Assembly: GCF_013283195.1 (NCBI RefSeq)
Contig: NZ_JABEKT010000001.1
Span: forward strand, 3,297,473-3,361,472
Length of the DNA: 64,000 nt
Origin: Ensifer adhaerens
GTDB lineage: Bacteria; Pseudomonadota; Alphaproteobacteria; Rhizobiales; Rhizobiaceae
Direction of reading: 5' to 3'
The notes beneath the pieces are model-generated. The model worked only from the letters and a program-made list of their open reading frames with translations. It made no database searches and had not been told where the DNA came from. Made by a program: the position numbers and the translations under genes. This document shows positions 53,295 to 63,062 of this stretch, one piece after another. Each line of letters starts with the position of its first letter. Position 1 is the first letter of the stretch.

Positions 53295-54533
53295 ATGATA
53301 GGCGAGTTCAAGCGTCATCCGACGCGCATTCACAACAACCGGTTGCCAGCCATGCTTCGTGACTTCTCGCTCCAGAGCCTGTTCATGGGCCTGCTCATCG
53401 CCTTTGTCGGTTTCGCCAGTTCGTTTGCCGTCGTTCTGCATGGACTTGGCGGTGTCGGCGCAACGGAAGCACAGGCCGCCTCCGGGCTGATGGCGCTGTC
53501 GATCTCGATGGGCGTCTGCGCCATCATCCTCAGCGCCGCCACCCGGCTGCCGATCAGCATCGCCTGGTCGACGCCCGGCGCCGCCCTTCTCGTCAGCTCC
53601 GGCGTTGTCGAGGGTGGCTTCAACGCCGCCGTCGGCGCCTTCCTCGTCTGCGGCCTGCTGATCGTCGTTGCCGGTCTCTGGAAGCCATTGGGGCGCATGG
53701 TCTCGTCCATCCCGGCCGCACTCGCCAACGCCATGCTGGCCGGCGTGCTGCTCAGCCTTTGCTTTGCCCCGGTCAAGGCAATCGGTTTCAATCCGCTGTT
53801 CGGCCTGCCCATCCTCTTGGCCTGGGCCATCGTCGGCAGCGTCAACAAGCTCTATGCGGTGCCGGCAGCACTGCTTGCCTTCGTGCTCGTCATTGCCTTC
53901 GGTGTCGACATGCCTGTCGATGCCTTGGGCGCGCTGTCTTCAGCGCTGGTTCCGCGGCCGGAGTTCGTCATGCCGTCGTTCACGACGCCGGCGATGATCA
54001 GCATCGCGCTGCCCCTGTTCATCGTCACCATGGCGTCGCAGAACATTCCCGGCATCGCCGTCATGAAGGTCAATGGCTATGACCCCACGCCCGGTCCGCT
54101 GTTTGCGACAACAGGCCTGTTTTCGATGCTGAGCGCCCCCTTCGGCGGCCACGCCGTCAACCTTGCGGCGATCACCGCCGCTATGGGCGCCGGCGCCGAC
54201 AGCCATCCGGATCCGGCGCGACGCTACTGGTCGACCATCATTGCCGGCATCTTCTATGTCATCTTCGGCCTGCTCGCCGGCGCCGTCACCACCTTTGTCA
54301 GCCTCGCACCGTCGGTCCTGATCGAGGCGGTCGCCGGTCTGGCGCTGGTCGGCGCCTTTGCCGGCTCCGCCATGGCGGCCTTTACCGACGCCCGAACGCG
54401 TGAAGCCGCTGCGATCACCTTTCTGGTGACGGCCTCAGGCGTCAGTTTCGGCGGTATCTCCGGCGCCTTCTGGGGGCTGATCGCCGGCGGGTTGATGCTG
54501 GCACTTGCGCGCTTCACACGCAAAAAGGCTTAA
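53295..54533 (+). CDS. BenE family benzoate/aromatic acid transporter
   Basis: This 412-residue inner-membrane protein has about twelve helices. BenE-type blocks are visible: SISMGVCAIILSAATRLPISIAWSTPGAALL near the N-terminus, FGLPILLAWAIVG in the middle and GLFSMLSAPFGGHAVNLAAITAAMGAGADSHPDPARRYW, which contains the characteristic GGHAVNLAAITAA. The family imports benzoate with protons or exports aromatics. The start at 53295 is chosen on length; an ATG at 53352 begins closer to the first helix and is a strong alternative. It is divergent from the AcoR-like gene and may share a regulator. Substrate not shown. Confidence 0.87.
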   Translation: MIGEFKRHPTRIHNNRLPAMLRDFSLQSLFMGLLIAFVGFASSFAVVLHGLGGVGATEAQAASGLMALSISMGVCAIILSAATRLPISIAWSTPGAALLVSSGVVEGGFNAAVGAFLVCGLLIVVAGLWKPLGRMVSSIPAALANAMLAGVLLSLCFAPVKAIGFNPLFGLPILLAWAIVGSVNKLYAVPAALLAFVLVIAFGVDMPVDALGALSSALVPRPEFVMPSFTTPAMISIALPLFIVTMASQNIPGIAVMKVNGYDPTPGPLFATTGLFSMLSAPFGGHAVNLAAITAAMGAGADSHPDPARRYWSTIIAGIFYVIFGLLAGAVTTFVSLAPSVLIEAVAGLALVGAFAGSAMAAFTDARTREAAAITFLVTASGVSFGGISGAFWGLIAGGLMLALARFTRKKA

Positions 54534-54559
54534 GAGCGCCGCCTTCGCCGGTTGAATTC

Positions 54560-54611
54560 GTGGCGGTCGTTGTCGCAAAACCGCTGCACAGTTTTGCGCG
54601 ACATGCTTTAA
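54560..54611 (-). repeat. Dispersed repeat A, copy 6 (short)
   Basis: Read on the minus strand it gives TAAAGCATGTCGCGCAAAAC, then GTGCAGCGGTTTTGCGACAA. Only the proximal palindrome is present; the distal half is missing. It lies between the BenE transporter and rplY. Confidence 0.75.
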
Positions 54612-54766
54612 AACCGCGGCAAAGCTTGCATTTGCGGGTGTTCTCGTCTATGCACCGCCCGTCCGCGTAGACACCCTTGGAGGCAACGCGGATGAAGCCC
54701 ATGCGGCTTCGGTTCTTCTGCCATTGCGGATGAACTCTCCAGAATTAGACACAGAAAGGTCTATCC

Positions 54767-55372
54767 ATGAGCCACGCATCTTATGAGCTCAAGGCCGAGA
54801 CGCGCGAACGGGTTGGTAAGGGGTCCTCCCGTGAACTTCGTCGCAACGGTCTTATCCCGGCTGTCATCTATGGTGACAAGCAGGCCCCCATTTCGATCGC
54901 TCTGTCCACCAAGGACGTGACGATGAAGATCCACGCCGGCGGTTTCATGACCACCGTTGCGGTCATCGACGTCAAGGGCGAAAAGATCCGCGTCCTGCCG
55001 AAGGACTACCAGCTGGATCCGGTCCGCGACTTCACCATGCACGTTGACTTCCTGCGCGTCTCCAAGGACAGCAAGGTCACCGTTCAGGTTCCGGTTCACT
55101 TCGTCAACGAAGAGAAGTCCCCGGGCCTCAAGGCCGGCGGCGTTCTCAACATCGTTCGCCACGAAGTCGAGCTGGCCGTTGCTGCCGACGACATCCCGGA
55201 ATTCCTGACCGTTGACCTTTCGGGTCACAAGGTCGGCGACGCGATCCACATCTCCAACATCAAGCTGCCGAAGGGCGCGACCCCGGTTATCACCGACCGC
55301 GACTTCACGGTTGCCACGATCGCTGCTCCGGCTGGCGGTCTGAAGGAAGAAGAAGGCGAAGCAGAAGCCTGA
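54767..55372 (+). CDS. rplY: 50S ribosomal protein L25 (CTC-type)
   Basis: This 201-residue long-form L25 binds 5S rRNA and is also called general stress protein Ctc. The L25 domain (about 1-95) contains [30 protein letters not shown], followed by a C-terminal TL5-type domain (about 100-190) with GCVAVPVHF-like [31 protein letters not shown]. Length is typical of alphaproteobacteria. A strong terminator follows. In many rhizobia it is next to pth, but here signalling genes intervene. Confidence 0.96.
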   Translation: MSHASYELKAETRERVGKGSSRELRRNGLIPAVIYGDKQAPISIALSTKDVTMKIHAGGFMTTVAVIDVKGEKIRVLPKDYQLDPVRDFTMHVDFLRVSKDSKVTVQVPVHFVNEEKSPGLKAGGVLNIVRHEVELAVAADDIPEFLTVDLSGHKVGDAIHISNIKLPKGATPVITDRDFTVATIAAPAGGLKEEEGEAEA

Positions 55373-55426
55373 TTCACCGCAAGGTGAACGGCGGCCGGCA
55401 TTTGCCGGCCCCTGCGATACCCATTG

Positions 55427-55460
55427 AAAGGCCCGTCCCGGCAACCGGGGCGGGCCTTTT
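55427..55460 (+). terminator. Rho-independent terminator of rplY
   Basis: AAAGGCCCGTCCCG (55427-55440) pairs with CGGGGCGGGCCTTT (55446-55459) with one G-U pair, followed by T. It lies 55 bases after the stop. Confidence 0.88.
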
Positions 55461-55647
55461 GCGTTGAACCTGCCGGTTGCGGCGCTGTCGCTCCCATACA
55501 ATCGATCGCGCCTCCTCACGAATTGTAATGTAGCAATTTCAGCAACATTTAAGGTTTTGATGATGTTCTTGCAGCGGGGAATTTGTAAGCAAGCGTCTAA
55601 AGAGAATAAGAAATGACACGAGTGGCAACGCCTGGGGGATGCGTCCA

Positions 55648-58020
55648 ATGATGCATTCCGTCGAAAACCGATTTATTGCGATTGTATGCGGTGCGATGCT
55701 GGTTTTCGTTGCCCCACTCTTCGTGCTTTTCCTCAGTATCTCCAGTGAACGCGTCGCACGGGAGCGCCTGCACAACATCGAGCTGCTGATGGGCGCAAGC
55801 GCCGAGGCGCTCGGCAAGCCGATCTGGGATTTTGACAGCGACGGCATCAAGCGCATCGCCCGCTCGCTGATGAACGACACCGATATTCTGGCCGTCACCA
55901 TCCGCGACAATTCCGGCTCGATCCTCGCGCAGATGCCCTCCGGCGGCCTCGGCGTCGATAGCGACAGCCGCACGCTGAAAACACCCGTATCCTACGATGC
56001 AATCGACGGCACCAAGGAAATCGGCAGTCTCGAAGTGCGCGCGCCGACACCCGGTCTGCTGTCGCAGTTCAGCAAGGACGAGCTGGCGATCCTCGCCATC
56101 CTGCTCATTGCCGTCGCCACCGTTTTTGCCGCCGCGCTCATCGGCAACCGCTTCACCGTCATCCGTCCTTTGATGCGCCTCACGGCCGCTATCGAGGCAA
56201 CGCGGCGCCTGGGCTCGCGCCACCGCGTCGACTGGACCGCGGACGACGAAATGGGAGCGCTTGCCGCCAACTTCAACGAGATGCAGGACCGGCTGGAGCG
56301 GGAGTCGATGGAGCTGAAGAGCGCCCATGAGCGCGCCACCGACATCTACAACCTCACCCCGGCCATGCTGTTTTCGCTCGATACCGACAATCGCCTCTGC
56401 GCCGTCAGCGATTACTGGCTGCTGGCGACCGGCTATGCCCGCGAACAGGTGATCGGCGAGAACTTCACCGATTTCATCGATCCGCACTGGCACGAGACCT
56501 ATCGCAGCCATGCCAAGGCAATCGCCGTCGGCGACCACAACATCTGCGAGGTCACCGTCCCCTTCCGCAAGGCGGACGGCGAGTTCATGACCGTGCTGAT
56601 CCTGGAGACGGAAACGACCGGCGATGGCGACCTGTCGCTGTCGGTCATGACCGACGTCACCGCCCTCAAGCAGGCCGAAAGCCGCAACCATGCCCAGGCG
56701 ATCACCGATCACCTGACCGGACTTCTCAACCGCCAGGGCTTCGAGGCAGCGCTCGACGAAGCGATCGTGACTGCCGATGCCTCCGGCATCCAGGTCGGCT
56801 GCCTGTTCATCGATCTCGACCGCTTCAAGTGGATCAACGACAATTTCGGCCATGCGGCGGGCGACGAGGTTCTGCGCCAGACCGTCGAGTTGATCCGCGC
56901 CACCCTGCGCCCTGACGACATCATGTCCCGACTCGGCGGCGACGAGTTTGCAATCCTGGTCTCGGACCTGGATGTCGCGGCACTCGCCAGCGAAATCGGC
57001 GAGCGCATCGTCAATGCGCTGCGCGAACCCATGCACATTGCCGGCAACGAACTGTTCGTCAGCGCCAGCGTCGGCATCTCCGTTTATCCGGAGCACGCCG
57101 AAAACGCCTCCGACCTGCTGCTCAAGGCCGACATGGCGATGTATGCCCGCAAGCATGACGGCAAGAACGGCCTGCAGGTGTTCGACGCCAGCATGCTCGA
57201 TACGGCGCGCGAGCGCCACGAGATCGAGCAGTGCATTGAAGCCGGCCTCAAGGACGATCACTTCGAGGCCTGGCTGCAGCCGATCGTCAGCCTTAGCGAT
57301 GGCCAGATCGCCGGCTTCGAGGCGCTGATGCGCCTCAATCATCCGGAAAAAGGCATCATGCCGCCCGGCAAGATTATCGGCATTGCCGAGGAAACCGGGA
57401 CGATCGCCCGCATCGGCGACTGCATTCTGGAAAAGGCGATCCGGCATCTGGCTGATATCTCCGCCCTCGACGGCACGCAGAACACCTATCTTGCCGTAAA
57501 TTTCTCGCCGCTGCAGTTCGAGCTGACGCTGCCGCACAAGCTCGCCGCCCTGCTCCTCAAGCACCACATTTCACCGAACCGGATCGTCATCGAAATCACC
57601 GAAGCGGTGCTGATGCTCGACAATCCCGAAGTGCATGGCGTGCTGAAGCAGCTCAACGAATTCGGCTGCCGGATTGCGCTTGACGACTTCGGAACGGGCT
57701 ACTCGTCGCTGAGCTATCTCAACCGTTTCCCCGTCGATATCGTCAAGGTGGACCAGTCCTTCACGCGCTCGCTCAGTTCAGGCACAGCCGATGTCCGCCG
57801 CAAGAGCCGGATGCTGATCAAGGGCATCCGAACGATCTCGCATCAGATGGGCTGCACCGTCGTCGCCGAAGGCATCGAGACCCAGGAGCAATGGCAACTC
57901 CTGCGCAAGCTTGGTGTGGATTGTGGGCAGGGTTATCTTTTCAGCCGCCCCATGCCGATCGGCAAGATGCTGGCCATGCTGGAGAGCGACTCCGAAGTCA
58001 AAGCAAACACTCAACGATAG
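55648..58020 (+). CDS. Membrane-bound PAS-GGDEF-EAL cyclic-di-GMP protein
   Basis: This protein of about 790 residues has an N-terminal transmembrane helix, a periplasmic region, a second helix at about 145-165 and HAMP, then a PAS domain (IYNLTPAMLFSLDTDNRLCAVSDYWL). The GGDEF domain carries the intact active site RLGGDEF. The EAL domain carries GFEALMR, AVNFSP, EITEAVLM, LDDFGTGYSS, VKVDQSF, AEGIE and GQGYLF, so both synthase and phosphodiesterase sites look intact. GGGGG precedes the ATG at 55648; 55639 is an alternative. It precedes a periplasmic binding protein and may sense its ligand. Confidence 0.93.
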   Translation: MMHSVENRFIAIVCGAMLVFVAPLFVLFLSISSERVARERLHNIELLMGASAEALGKPIWDFDSDGIKRIARSLMNDTDILAVTIRDNSGSILAQMPSGGLGVDSDSRTLKTPVSYDAIDGTKEIGSLEVRAPTPGLLSQFSKDELAILAILLIAVATVFAAALIGNRFTVIRPLMRLTAAIEATRRLGSRHRVDWTADDEMGALAANFNEMQDRLERESMELKSAHERATDIYNLTPAMLFSLDTDNRLCAVSDYWLLATGYAREQVIGENFTDFIDPHWHETYRSHAKAIAVGDHNICEVTVPFRKADGEFMTVLILETETTGDGDLSLSVMTDVTALKQAESRNHAQAITDHLTGLLNRQGFEAALDEAIVTADASGIQVGCLFIDLDRFKWINDNFGHAAGDEVLRQTVELIRATLRPDDIMSRLGGDEFAILVSDLDVAALASEIGERIVNALREPMHIAGNELFVSASVGISVYPEHAENASDLLLKADMAMYARKHDGKNGLQVFDASMLDTARERHEIEQCIEAGLKDDHFEAWLQPIVSLSDGQIAGFEALMRLNHPEKGIMPPGKIIGIAEETGTIARIGDCILEKAIRHLADISALDGTQNTYLAVNFSPLQFELTLPHKLAALLLKHHISPNRIVIEITEAVLMLDNPEVHGVLKQLNEFGCRIALDDFGTGYSSLSYLNRFPVDIVKVDQSFTRSLSSGTADVRRKSRMLIKGIRTISHQMGCTVVAEGIETQEQWQLLRKLGVDCGQGYLFSRPMPIGKMLAMLESDSEVKANTQR

Positions 58021-58050
58021 CGGCCGGACACTGGCGCAAAGGAGCAGGGC

Positions 58051-58785
58051 GTGAAAGAGCTGATACTGGCATTCTTCCTCGGCCTGTCCACTGCCGCCGA
58101 AGCGCAGACGATCAAATTCGTCACCGAGGAATACCCGCCCTACAACTTCTCGACCCCGAGCGGTGCCAACGGCTCCTCGGTCGAGCAGGTAGCGGCAATC
58201 ATGGACGCACTCAAACTCCCCTATACGATCGAGGTCCTGCCCTGGGCGCGAGCCTACATGCTGGCTGAAACCGATGCGTCCCATTGCGTCTTCACCACCG
58301 GCCTCAACGCCGAGCGCGAGAAGCGGTTTCAATGGGTGCAGCCGCTGCTCGTCGACCACATGATCATGGTCCGGCGCAAGGGATCGGACATCGCCCCCGA
58401 TACCATCGATGCGGCAAAGCGGTTCACCATCGGCACCCAACGGGAAGATTTCTCCGCCACCTACCTCGTGGAACACGGCTTTCAGAAGATCGACTATGCG
58501 ACCAACCTGGACTCGACGCTGAAAAAGCTGATCGCCGGCCGCATCGATCTGATGATGACGTCGGAAAAGACCTTCGAAAGCATGCGCTCAGAAGGCAAGC
58601 CCGTCGAGGCGGCGCTGATGCTGGAAGGAAAATACTACGGCATCGCCTGCCACCGCGACATGGACAAGCAAACGGTCGAGAAGATGCAGCGCGAACTCGA
58701 CCGCCTGATCGGCAACGGCACCCAGGATGCGATCTTCGATCGCTACGGCCTGCGGCCGAGCGGAAGCGTGCAGGCGACGAAATAA
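58051..58785 (+). CDS. Periplasmic solute-binding (SBP family 3-like) protein
   Basis: This 244-residue exported protein has a short signal (MKELILAFFLGLSTAAEA). The mature part begins QTIKFVTEEYPPYNF, the classic amino-acid-binding protein opening, and continues with the two-lobed pattern (VLPWARAYMLAETDASHCVFTTGLNAEREKRFQWVQPLL). No permease or ATPase gene is adjacent. Members lacking a transporter often feed signalling proteins, and this one follows a GGDEF-EAL gene after 30 bases. It uses a GTG start with GGAG upstream. Ligand unknown. Confidence 0.85.
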   Translation: MKELILAFFLGLSTAAEAQTIKFVTEEYPPYNFSTPSGANGSSVEQVAAIMDALKLPYTIEVLPWARAYMLAETDASHCVFTTGLNAEREKRFQWVQPLLVDHMIMVRRKGSDIAPDTIDAAKRFTIGTQREDFSATYLVEHGFQKIDYATNLDSTLKKLIAGRIDLMMTSEKTFESMRSEGKPVEAALMLEGKYYGIACHRDMDKQTVEKMQRELDRLIGNGTQDAIFDRYGLRPSGSVQATK

Positions 58786-58847
58786 GGATTGACTCCGGCA
58801 GCGTTTCGCGGTCGTGAAGCGGGGAAAGCCCGACGGAGCGTAACGAC

Positions 58848-59567
58848 ATGCTGATCATCGCAGGACTTGGCAATCCAGGTTCGAAATATGCCTCAAACCG
58901 CCACAATATCGGTTTCATGGCCGTCGACGTCATCCATCGCCGCCACAATTTTTCCTCCTGGTCGAAGAAGTTCAAGTCCGAGATCGCCGAAGGCGAGATC
59001 GGCGGAGAGCGCGTGCTGCTGATGAAGCCGCAGACCTTCATGAACCTCTCAGGCGAGGCGGTCGGCGAGGCCATGCGCTTCTACAAGCTCGCGCCGAAGG
59101 ACATCACCGTCATCTATGACGAGCTGGATCTGCCGGCGGCGAAAGCGCGCATCAAGGTCGGCGGCGGTCACGGTGGCCACAACGGCATCAAGTCGATCGA
59201 TGCCCACTGCGGCAAGGAGTATCGTCGCCTGCGGCTCGGCATCGGCCACCCTGGCGTCAAAGATCTCGTCCACGCCCATGTGCTTGGCGATTTTGCCAAG
59301 GTGGATCAGACCTGGCTGGTGCCGCTCCTCGACGCCATCGCCGACAATGCCGACATGCTGGTGCGCGGCGAGGACTCGCAGATCCTCAACAAGATCGCAC
59401 TTGCCACCGGCGGCAAGGCGGACGAGGACAAGCCGCAGGCCCAGAAGAAGCCGGGCGCTCAATCCCATATCCATCAGGCGCGCAATTCGGCCCAGCCGAA
59501 GAAGCTGCCGACAAGCGGCCCGATGGCCGACATGCTGAAGAAGCTGTTCGGCCCGAAGGGCGACTGA
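58848..59567 (+). CDS. pth: Peptidyl-tRNA hydrolase
   Basis: This 239-residue enzyme recycles peptidyl-tRNA released from ribosomes. Active-site residues are visible: N9 in GLGNPG, H19 in NRHNIGF, and the [24 protein letters not shown] block (D and N). The last 45 residues form a basic Lys/Gln/Pro-rich extension ([16 protein letters not shown]...) longer than in E. coli Pth (194 residues), common in alphaproteobacteria. It is followed by a GNAT gene after three bases. Identity is confident. Confidence 0.96.
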   Translation: MLIIAGLGNPGSKYASNRHNIGFMAVDVIHRRHNFSSWSKKFKSEIAEGEIGGERVLLMKPQTFMNLSGEAVGEAMRFYKLAPKDITVIYDELDLPAAKARIKVGGGHGGHNGIKSIDAHCGKEYRRLRLGIGHPGVKDLVHAHVLGDFAKVDQTWLVPLLDAIADNADMLVRGEDSQILNKIALATGGKADEDKPQAQKKPGAQSHIHQARNSAQPKKLPTSGPMADMLKKLFGPKGD

Positions 59568-59570
59568 ACC

Positions 59571-60023
59571 GTGTCGCCTGCGCCCTTCTCGATCCGTGCC
59601 GCGCAGGCAGTCGATCTGCCCGGACTGCTTGCGCTTTATGGCGAGCTGAACCCGGACGACCCGGCGCTGGACACAGCAGTCGCCACCGACCGCTTCGCGG
59701 CGATCCTTGACCATCCCGGCATGACGATTTTCATCGGCCTTGCCGGCGATATCGCCGCCGCATCGGTCACGTTGGTGGTCGTACCGAACCTGACGCGGGG
59801 CGGCGCACCCTATGCCCTGATCGAAAACGTCGTCACAGCCTCCACATTCCGCAGGCGCGGTTTTGCTGGCGCGCTGATCAGACACGCCTTCGCCACGGCC
59901 TGGGCGGCCGGCTGCTACAAGGTGATGCTGCTGACCGGATCGAAGGATCCGGCGACGCTGCGCTTCTACGAGAACTGCGGCTTCCGGCAGGACAAGACCG
60001 GTTATCAGATCCGCCGCCCCTGA
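59571..60023 (+). CDS. GNAT-family N-acetyltransferase
   Basis: This 150-residue protein has the GNAT fold: N-terminal IRAAQAVDLPGLLALYGELNP, a central ALIENVVTASTFRRRGFAGALIRHAFATAW (motif A, with R-R-x-G-x-A for acetyl-CoA), and a C-terminal CYKVMLLTGSKDPATLRFYENCGF. It transfers an acetyl group to an unknown amine. The GTG start comes three bases after pth, so it is translated from the same mRNA. No antibiotic-specific motif is seen. Confidence 0.9.
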   Translation: MSPAPFSIRAAQAVDLPGLLALYGELNPDDPALDTAVATDRFAAILDHPGMTIFIGLAGDIAAASVTLVVVPNLTRGGAPYALIENVVTASTFRRRGFAGALIRHAFATAWAAGCYKVMLLTGSKDPATLRFYENCGFRQDKTGYQIRRP

Positions 60024-60039
60024 CCGTCCCCCCTGGCCG

Positions 60040-60351
60040 TCATTCCTCCGGCTCGGTCATGAACATCAGCGGGAAGCCGGCATCCTTGGCAAGATCGGTC
60101 GCCTCCTTGGCTTTGGTCTCGGCGATATCGCGCACGCAGACGACGACGACGGAAACGCCGAGCTTGTGCGCCGTCATCATCACCCGGTAGCCCGCCTCTT
60201 CGCTCATATGGAAAACCGCCTTCAGCACCATCACGACAAATTCGCGCGGCGTGTAATCGTCATTGACGAGAATGACCTTGTAGAGCTTCGGCCGCTCCAG
60301 TTTCGGTTTCGGCTTCAGCTTCGGTTTTGCAGCAAGACCATCGTCACTCAT
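60040..60351 (-). CDS. clpS: ATP-dependent Clp protease adaptor ClpS (ClpS2-type)
   Basis: This 103-residue adaptor brings N-degron substrates to ClpAP. The pocket residues are NDDYT (30-34) and H62 in MTAHKLG. At the gate position, where E. coli has methionine 40 (NDDYTPME), this protein has arginine (R36, TPREF). In Agrobacterium this change marks the second paralogue, ClpS2, with narrower selectivity; that is recalled knowledge. A lysine/proline-rich N-terminal tail (KPKLKPKPKLERPK) precedes the fold. It converges with the pth-GNAT genes. clpA is not adjacent. Confidence 0.9.
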   Translation of the reverse strand: MSDDGLAAKPKLKPKPKLERPKLYKVILVNDDYTPREFVVMVLKAVFHMSEEAGYRVMMTAHKLGVSVVVVCVRDIAETKAKEATDLAKDAGFPLMFMTEPEE

Positions 60352-60555
60352 CGGAAATCCACCCGTTGATGACAGGAAGGCGGTCGCAGTCGGCCATGCG
60401 GCCCCGGGACGCTGACGTTCAATATCCTACGCTAAGCGCCGGCAATCAAGCAAAAGCCCGCTCCTTCGCCGCGTCGAACCGCGCGAAGGCTTGACCGTTC
60501 GGCTCCTTTATCCCATAGCCACGCCCAACGAATTCGAGAACGACAGGTTTTAGCC

Positions 60556-61659
60556 ATGGGCTTTAAATGCGGTATTGTCGGGCTGCCGAACGTCGGCAAG
60601 TCCACCCTCTTCAACGCGCTCACCAAGACGGCGGCGGCTCAGGCTGCCAACTATCCGTTCTGCACGATCGAGCCGAACACCGGCGAAGTCGCGGTTCCCG
60701 ATCCCCGCATGCGCAAGCTGGCCGACATTGCCAAGTCGAAGGAAATCATCCCGACGCGCATCTCCTTCGTCGATATCGCCGGCCTGGTGCGCGGCGCGTC
60801 GAAGGGCGAAGGCCTCGGCAACCAGTTCCTCGCCAACATCCGCGAAGTGGATGCGGTCGTGCACGTGTTGCGCTGCTTCGAGGATGACGACATCACCCAC
60901 GTCGAAGGCCGCATCAACCCGGTGGCCGATGCCGAGACGATCGAGACCGAGCTGATGCTCGCCGACCTCGACAGCCTCGAGCGCCGCACCGACCAGACCC
61001 GCAAGCGCGCCGGCGGCAAGGACAAGGATTCGGTCGCTCAGCTGCCGATCATGGAAGCCTCGCTGAAGCTGCTGCAGGACGGCAAGCCGGTGCGCACGCT
61101 GCTTGCCAAGCTCGACGCCGAAGAGCTGCGCATCCTCCAGGGCCTCAACCTGCTGACCGCGCATCCGGTGCTCTACGTCTGCAACGTCGCGGAAAGCGAT
61201 GCCGTCGACGGCAACGAACACACGCGTGCGGTTGCCGAAATGGCCAAGGCGCAGGGCGCTGAAAGCGTCGTGATCTCGGCGGCGATCGAATCCGAGGTGG
61301 CCCAGCTGCCGGAAGAGGAAGCCAAGGAATTCCTGAGCGCGCTCGGCCTGCACGAAGCCGGTCTCGACCGCCTGATCCGCGCCGGCTACAAGCTGCTCGA
61401 CCTCATCACCTACTTCACCGTCGGTCCGAAGGAAACGCGCGCCTGGACGATCCAGCGCGGCACCAAGGCACCGCAGGCAGCCGGCGTCATCCACACCGAC
61501 TTCGAACGCGGCTTCATCCGCGCCAACACCATCGCGTTTGACGACTACATCGCGCTCGGCGGCGAAGTCGGTGCGAAGGAAGCCGGCAAGGCCCGTGACG
61601 AAGGCAAGGAATACGTCGTCCAGGACGGCGACGTCATCCACTTCCGCTTCAACACGTAA
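60556..61659 (+). CDS. ychF: Ribosome-binding ATPase YchF
   Basis: This 367-residue Obg-related P-loop protein binds ATP more than GTP and associates with ribosomes. G1 is GLPNVGKS (8-15), G3 is DIAG in the FVDIAGLVRGASKGEGLGN block. The altered G4 region NVAESD replaces NKxD. A C-terminal TGS-like domain ends with QDGDVIHFRFNT. Length matches family. It is monocistronic, with a convergent membrane-protein gene. Identity is confident. Confidence 0.96.
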   Translation: MGFKCGIVGLPNVGKSTLFNALTKTAAAQAANYPFCTIEPNTGEVAVPDPRMRKLADIAKSKEIIPTRISFVDIAGLVRGASKGEGLGNQFLANIREVDAVVHVLRCFEDDDITHVEGRINPVADAETIETELMLADLDSLERRTDQTRKRAGGKDKDSVAQLPIMEASLKLLQDGKPVRTLLAKLDAEELRILQGLNLLTAHPVLYVCNVAESDAVDGNEHTRAVAEMAKAQGAESVVISAAIESEVAQLPEEEAKEFLSALGLHEAGLDRLIRAGYKLLDLITYFTVGPKETRAWTIQRGTKAPQAAGVIHTDFERGFIRANTIAFDDYIALGGEVGAKEAGKARDEGKEYVVQDGDVIHFRFNT

Positions 61660-61753
61660 GGCTTGTCGCCCCAAAGGGCACAGCAATTCGGCGTGACGGC
61701 CCCCGGCCTGACGCGCCGAGGCGCTTCAGGAACGATCGATAGAAGACCCGATA

Positions 61754-62866
61754 TTACGGCGCGGCATGCAACCGCGCCGTCATCGTTTCCGGCAACAGGC
61801 TGACGACGATGCGCCGCAGCTTCTGCCAGAAGATGCCGATGACGAGCACGGTGACGCCGACCACAGCGAAGGCGACGAACACGTAGTTGTCGAGCGACGC
61901 TCCAGTCTGGTTGAGCATCGTCCAGACGGCCCCGCCCAGCGACAACAGCCCTGATGTAACGAAGGCTCGGCGGTCGATGACGAGCCCGACCAGCATGAAC
62001 AGGGCCACGATCAGAATGGCGGCGGCCGCCTGGCCAAGGCTGGCTTGCCCATCCCACCACGTCGCACCGTCGCTCGACAGGAAAACCAGAGCGATCAGCC
62101 CGTAGAGCAACGCGGGTGCTGCGGCCAGATGCAGCCAGAACGCGGTATCCGAGCGCGTGGTCACGCGCTGCGGATCGGAAACGTCGTAGCGCATCGCGAC
62201 CGCAAAGACGCCCAAGGCGCCGACAAGAACGGTGAGCGCGAGAAGCATGAAATGGTTCTCATTGGCGAGGTCGATCCCAAGGCTCTTCTCCAAGGCAAGA
62301 AGGGCCGCAACCACGCCGATGAGGGCGACCGACACCATCAGGCCGGCCAGAGCCAGTGGCACGCGATAGCGCCAGTAGAACAGGCCGAGCGGGATCGGGA
62401 ATGCTGATAGAAACGCGAGCACAAAGACCAGTGGCCTCCAGGCATCCTCATGCTCGCTGACGAACCACAGTGCCGTAATCCCGACCCAATGCACGAGAGC
62501 AACCGTCAGCGCCACCGACGGCAGCGCCAGCCGCTGGCGCCGCACCAGGATCTCGGCAAGGACCAGAATGACCGGCAGCGTCAAGAACGGGCCACCCAGG
62601 CCCCAAAGACCGATCAGCACGACGACGACACCGATCGTGATCAGGATGTCGTGAAATCCCCGGATGAACCGTGGCTGCTCGCTGTCTTCGGCCGCGCGCG
62701 CGTCGAGAGCGGCATCGTCCCGCTCCGCTGCGGCATCCGGCGCCGTCGGCCCGAAAATTATGCCCCGATCGGCCAGATAGGCTTCGAGATCGCTCACCTG
62801 ATGGGCAGAGATGATCCCTTTTTCGGCGGCGCCTGCAAGCGCTCTGTTCAGTTCGGTCACGAGCAT
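61754..62866 (-). CDS. Polytopic membrane protein, DUF2157-like
   Basis: This protein of about 370 residues begins with a soluble N-terminal segment of about 70 residues (including LAGAAEKGIISAHQVSDLEAYLADRGI). Roughly ten transmembrane helices follow, starting FHDILITIGVVVVLIGLWGLGG. The arrangement resembles DUF2157 membrane proteins (cytoplasmic helical head plus multi-helix core). No transport motif is visible. The start at 62866 (ATG) was chosen; a TTG six bases upstream also is possible. It converges with ychF. Function is unknown. Confidence 0.75.
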   Translation of the reverse strand: MLVTELNRALAGAAEKGIISAHQVSDLEAYLADRGIIFGPTAPDAAAERDDAALDARAAEDSEQPRFIRGFHDILITIGVVVVLIGLWGLGGPFLTLPVILVLAEILVRRQRLALPSVALTVALVHWVGITALWFVSEHEDAWRPLVFVLAFLSAFPIPLGLFYWRYRVPLALAGLMVSVALIGVVAALLALEKSLGIDLANENHFMLLALTVLVGALGVFAVAMRYDVSDPQRVTTRSDTAFWLHLAAAPALLYGLIALVFLSSDGATWWDGQASLGQAAAAILIVALFMLVGLVIDRRAFVTSGLLSLGGAVWTMLNQTGASLDNYVFVAFAVVGVTVLVIGIFWQKLRRIVVSLLPETMTARLHAAP

Positions 62867-63062
62867 CCTCAATCAAACGCGCATCGTTGCATTTCCAAAA
62901 CAGGTGGTTGCATGAACATGCGGCACGCGCAACCTGGAAATTCCTTGCTGCGGCCGATCACTTGGCATGAGAGCCCACGCTTCAAACCTTGCTCAAAGCG
63001 ATTCCGATTTGAGAAATTATGCAGTACGTAGAGCGGCAGCAAATCAGACGGGACAACGCAGC

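Noticed and set aside
55597-57567. Minus-strand open frame of 656 codons opposite the GGDEF-EAL gene
   Set aside because: Antisense shadow of an unmistakable gene; no ribosome site and no recognisable domains.
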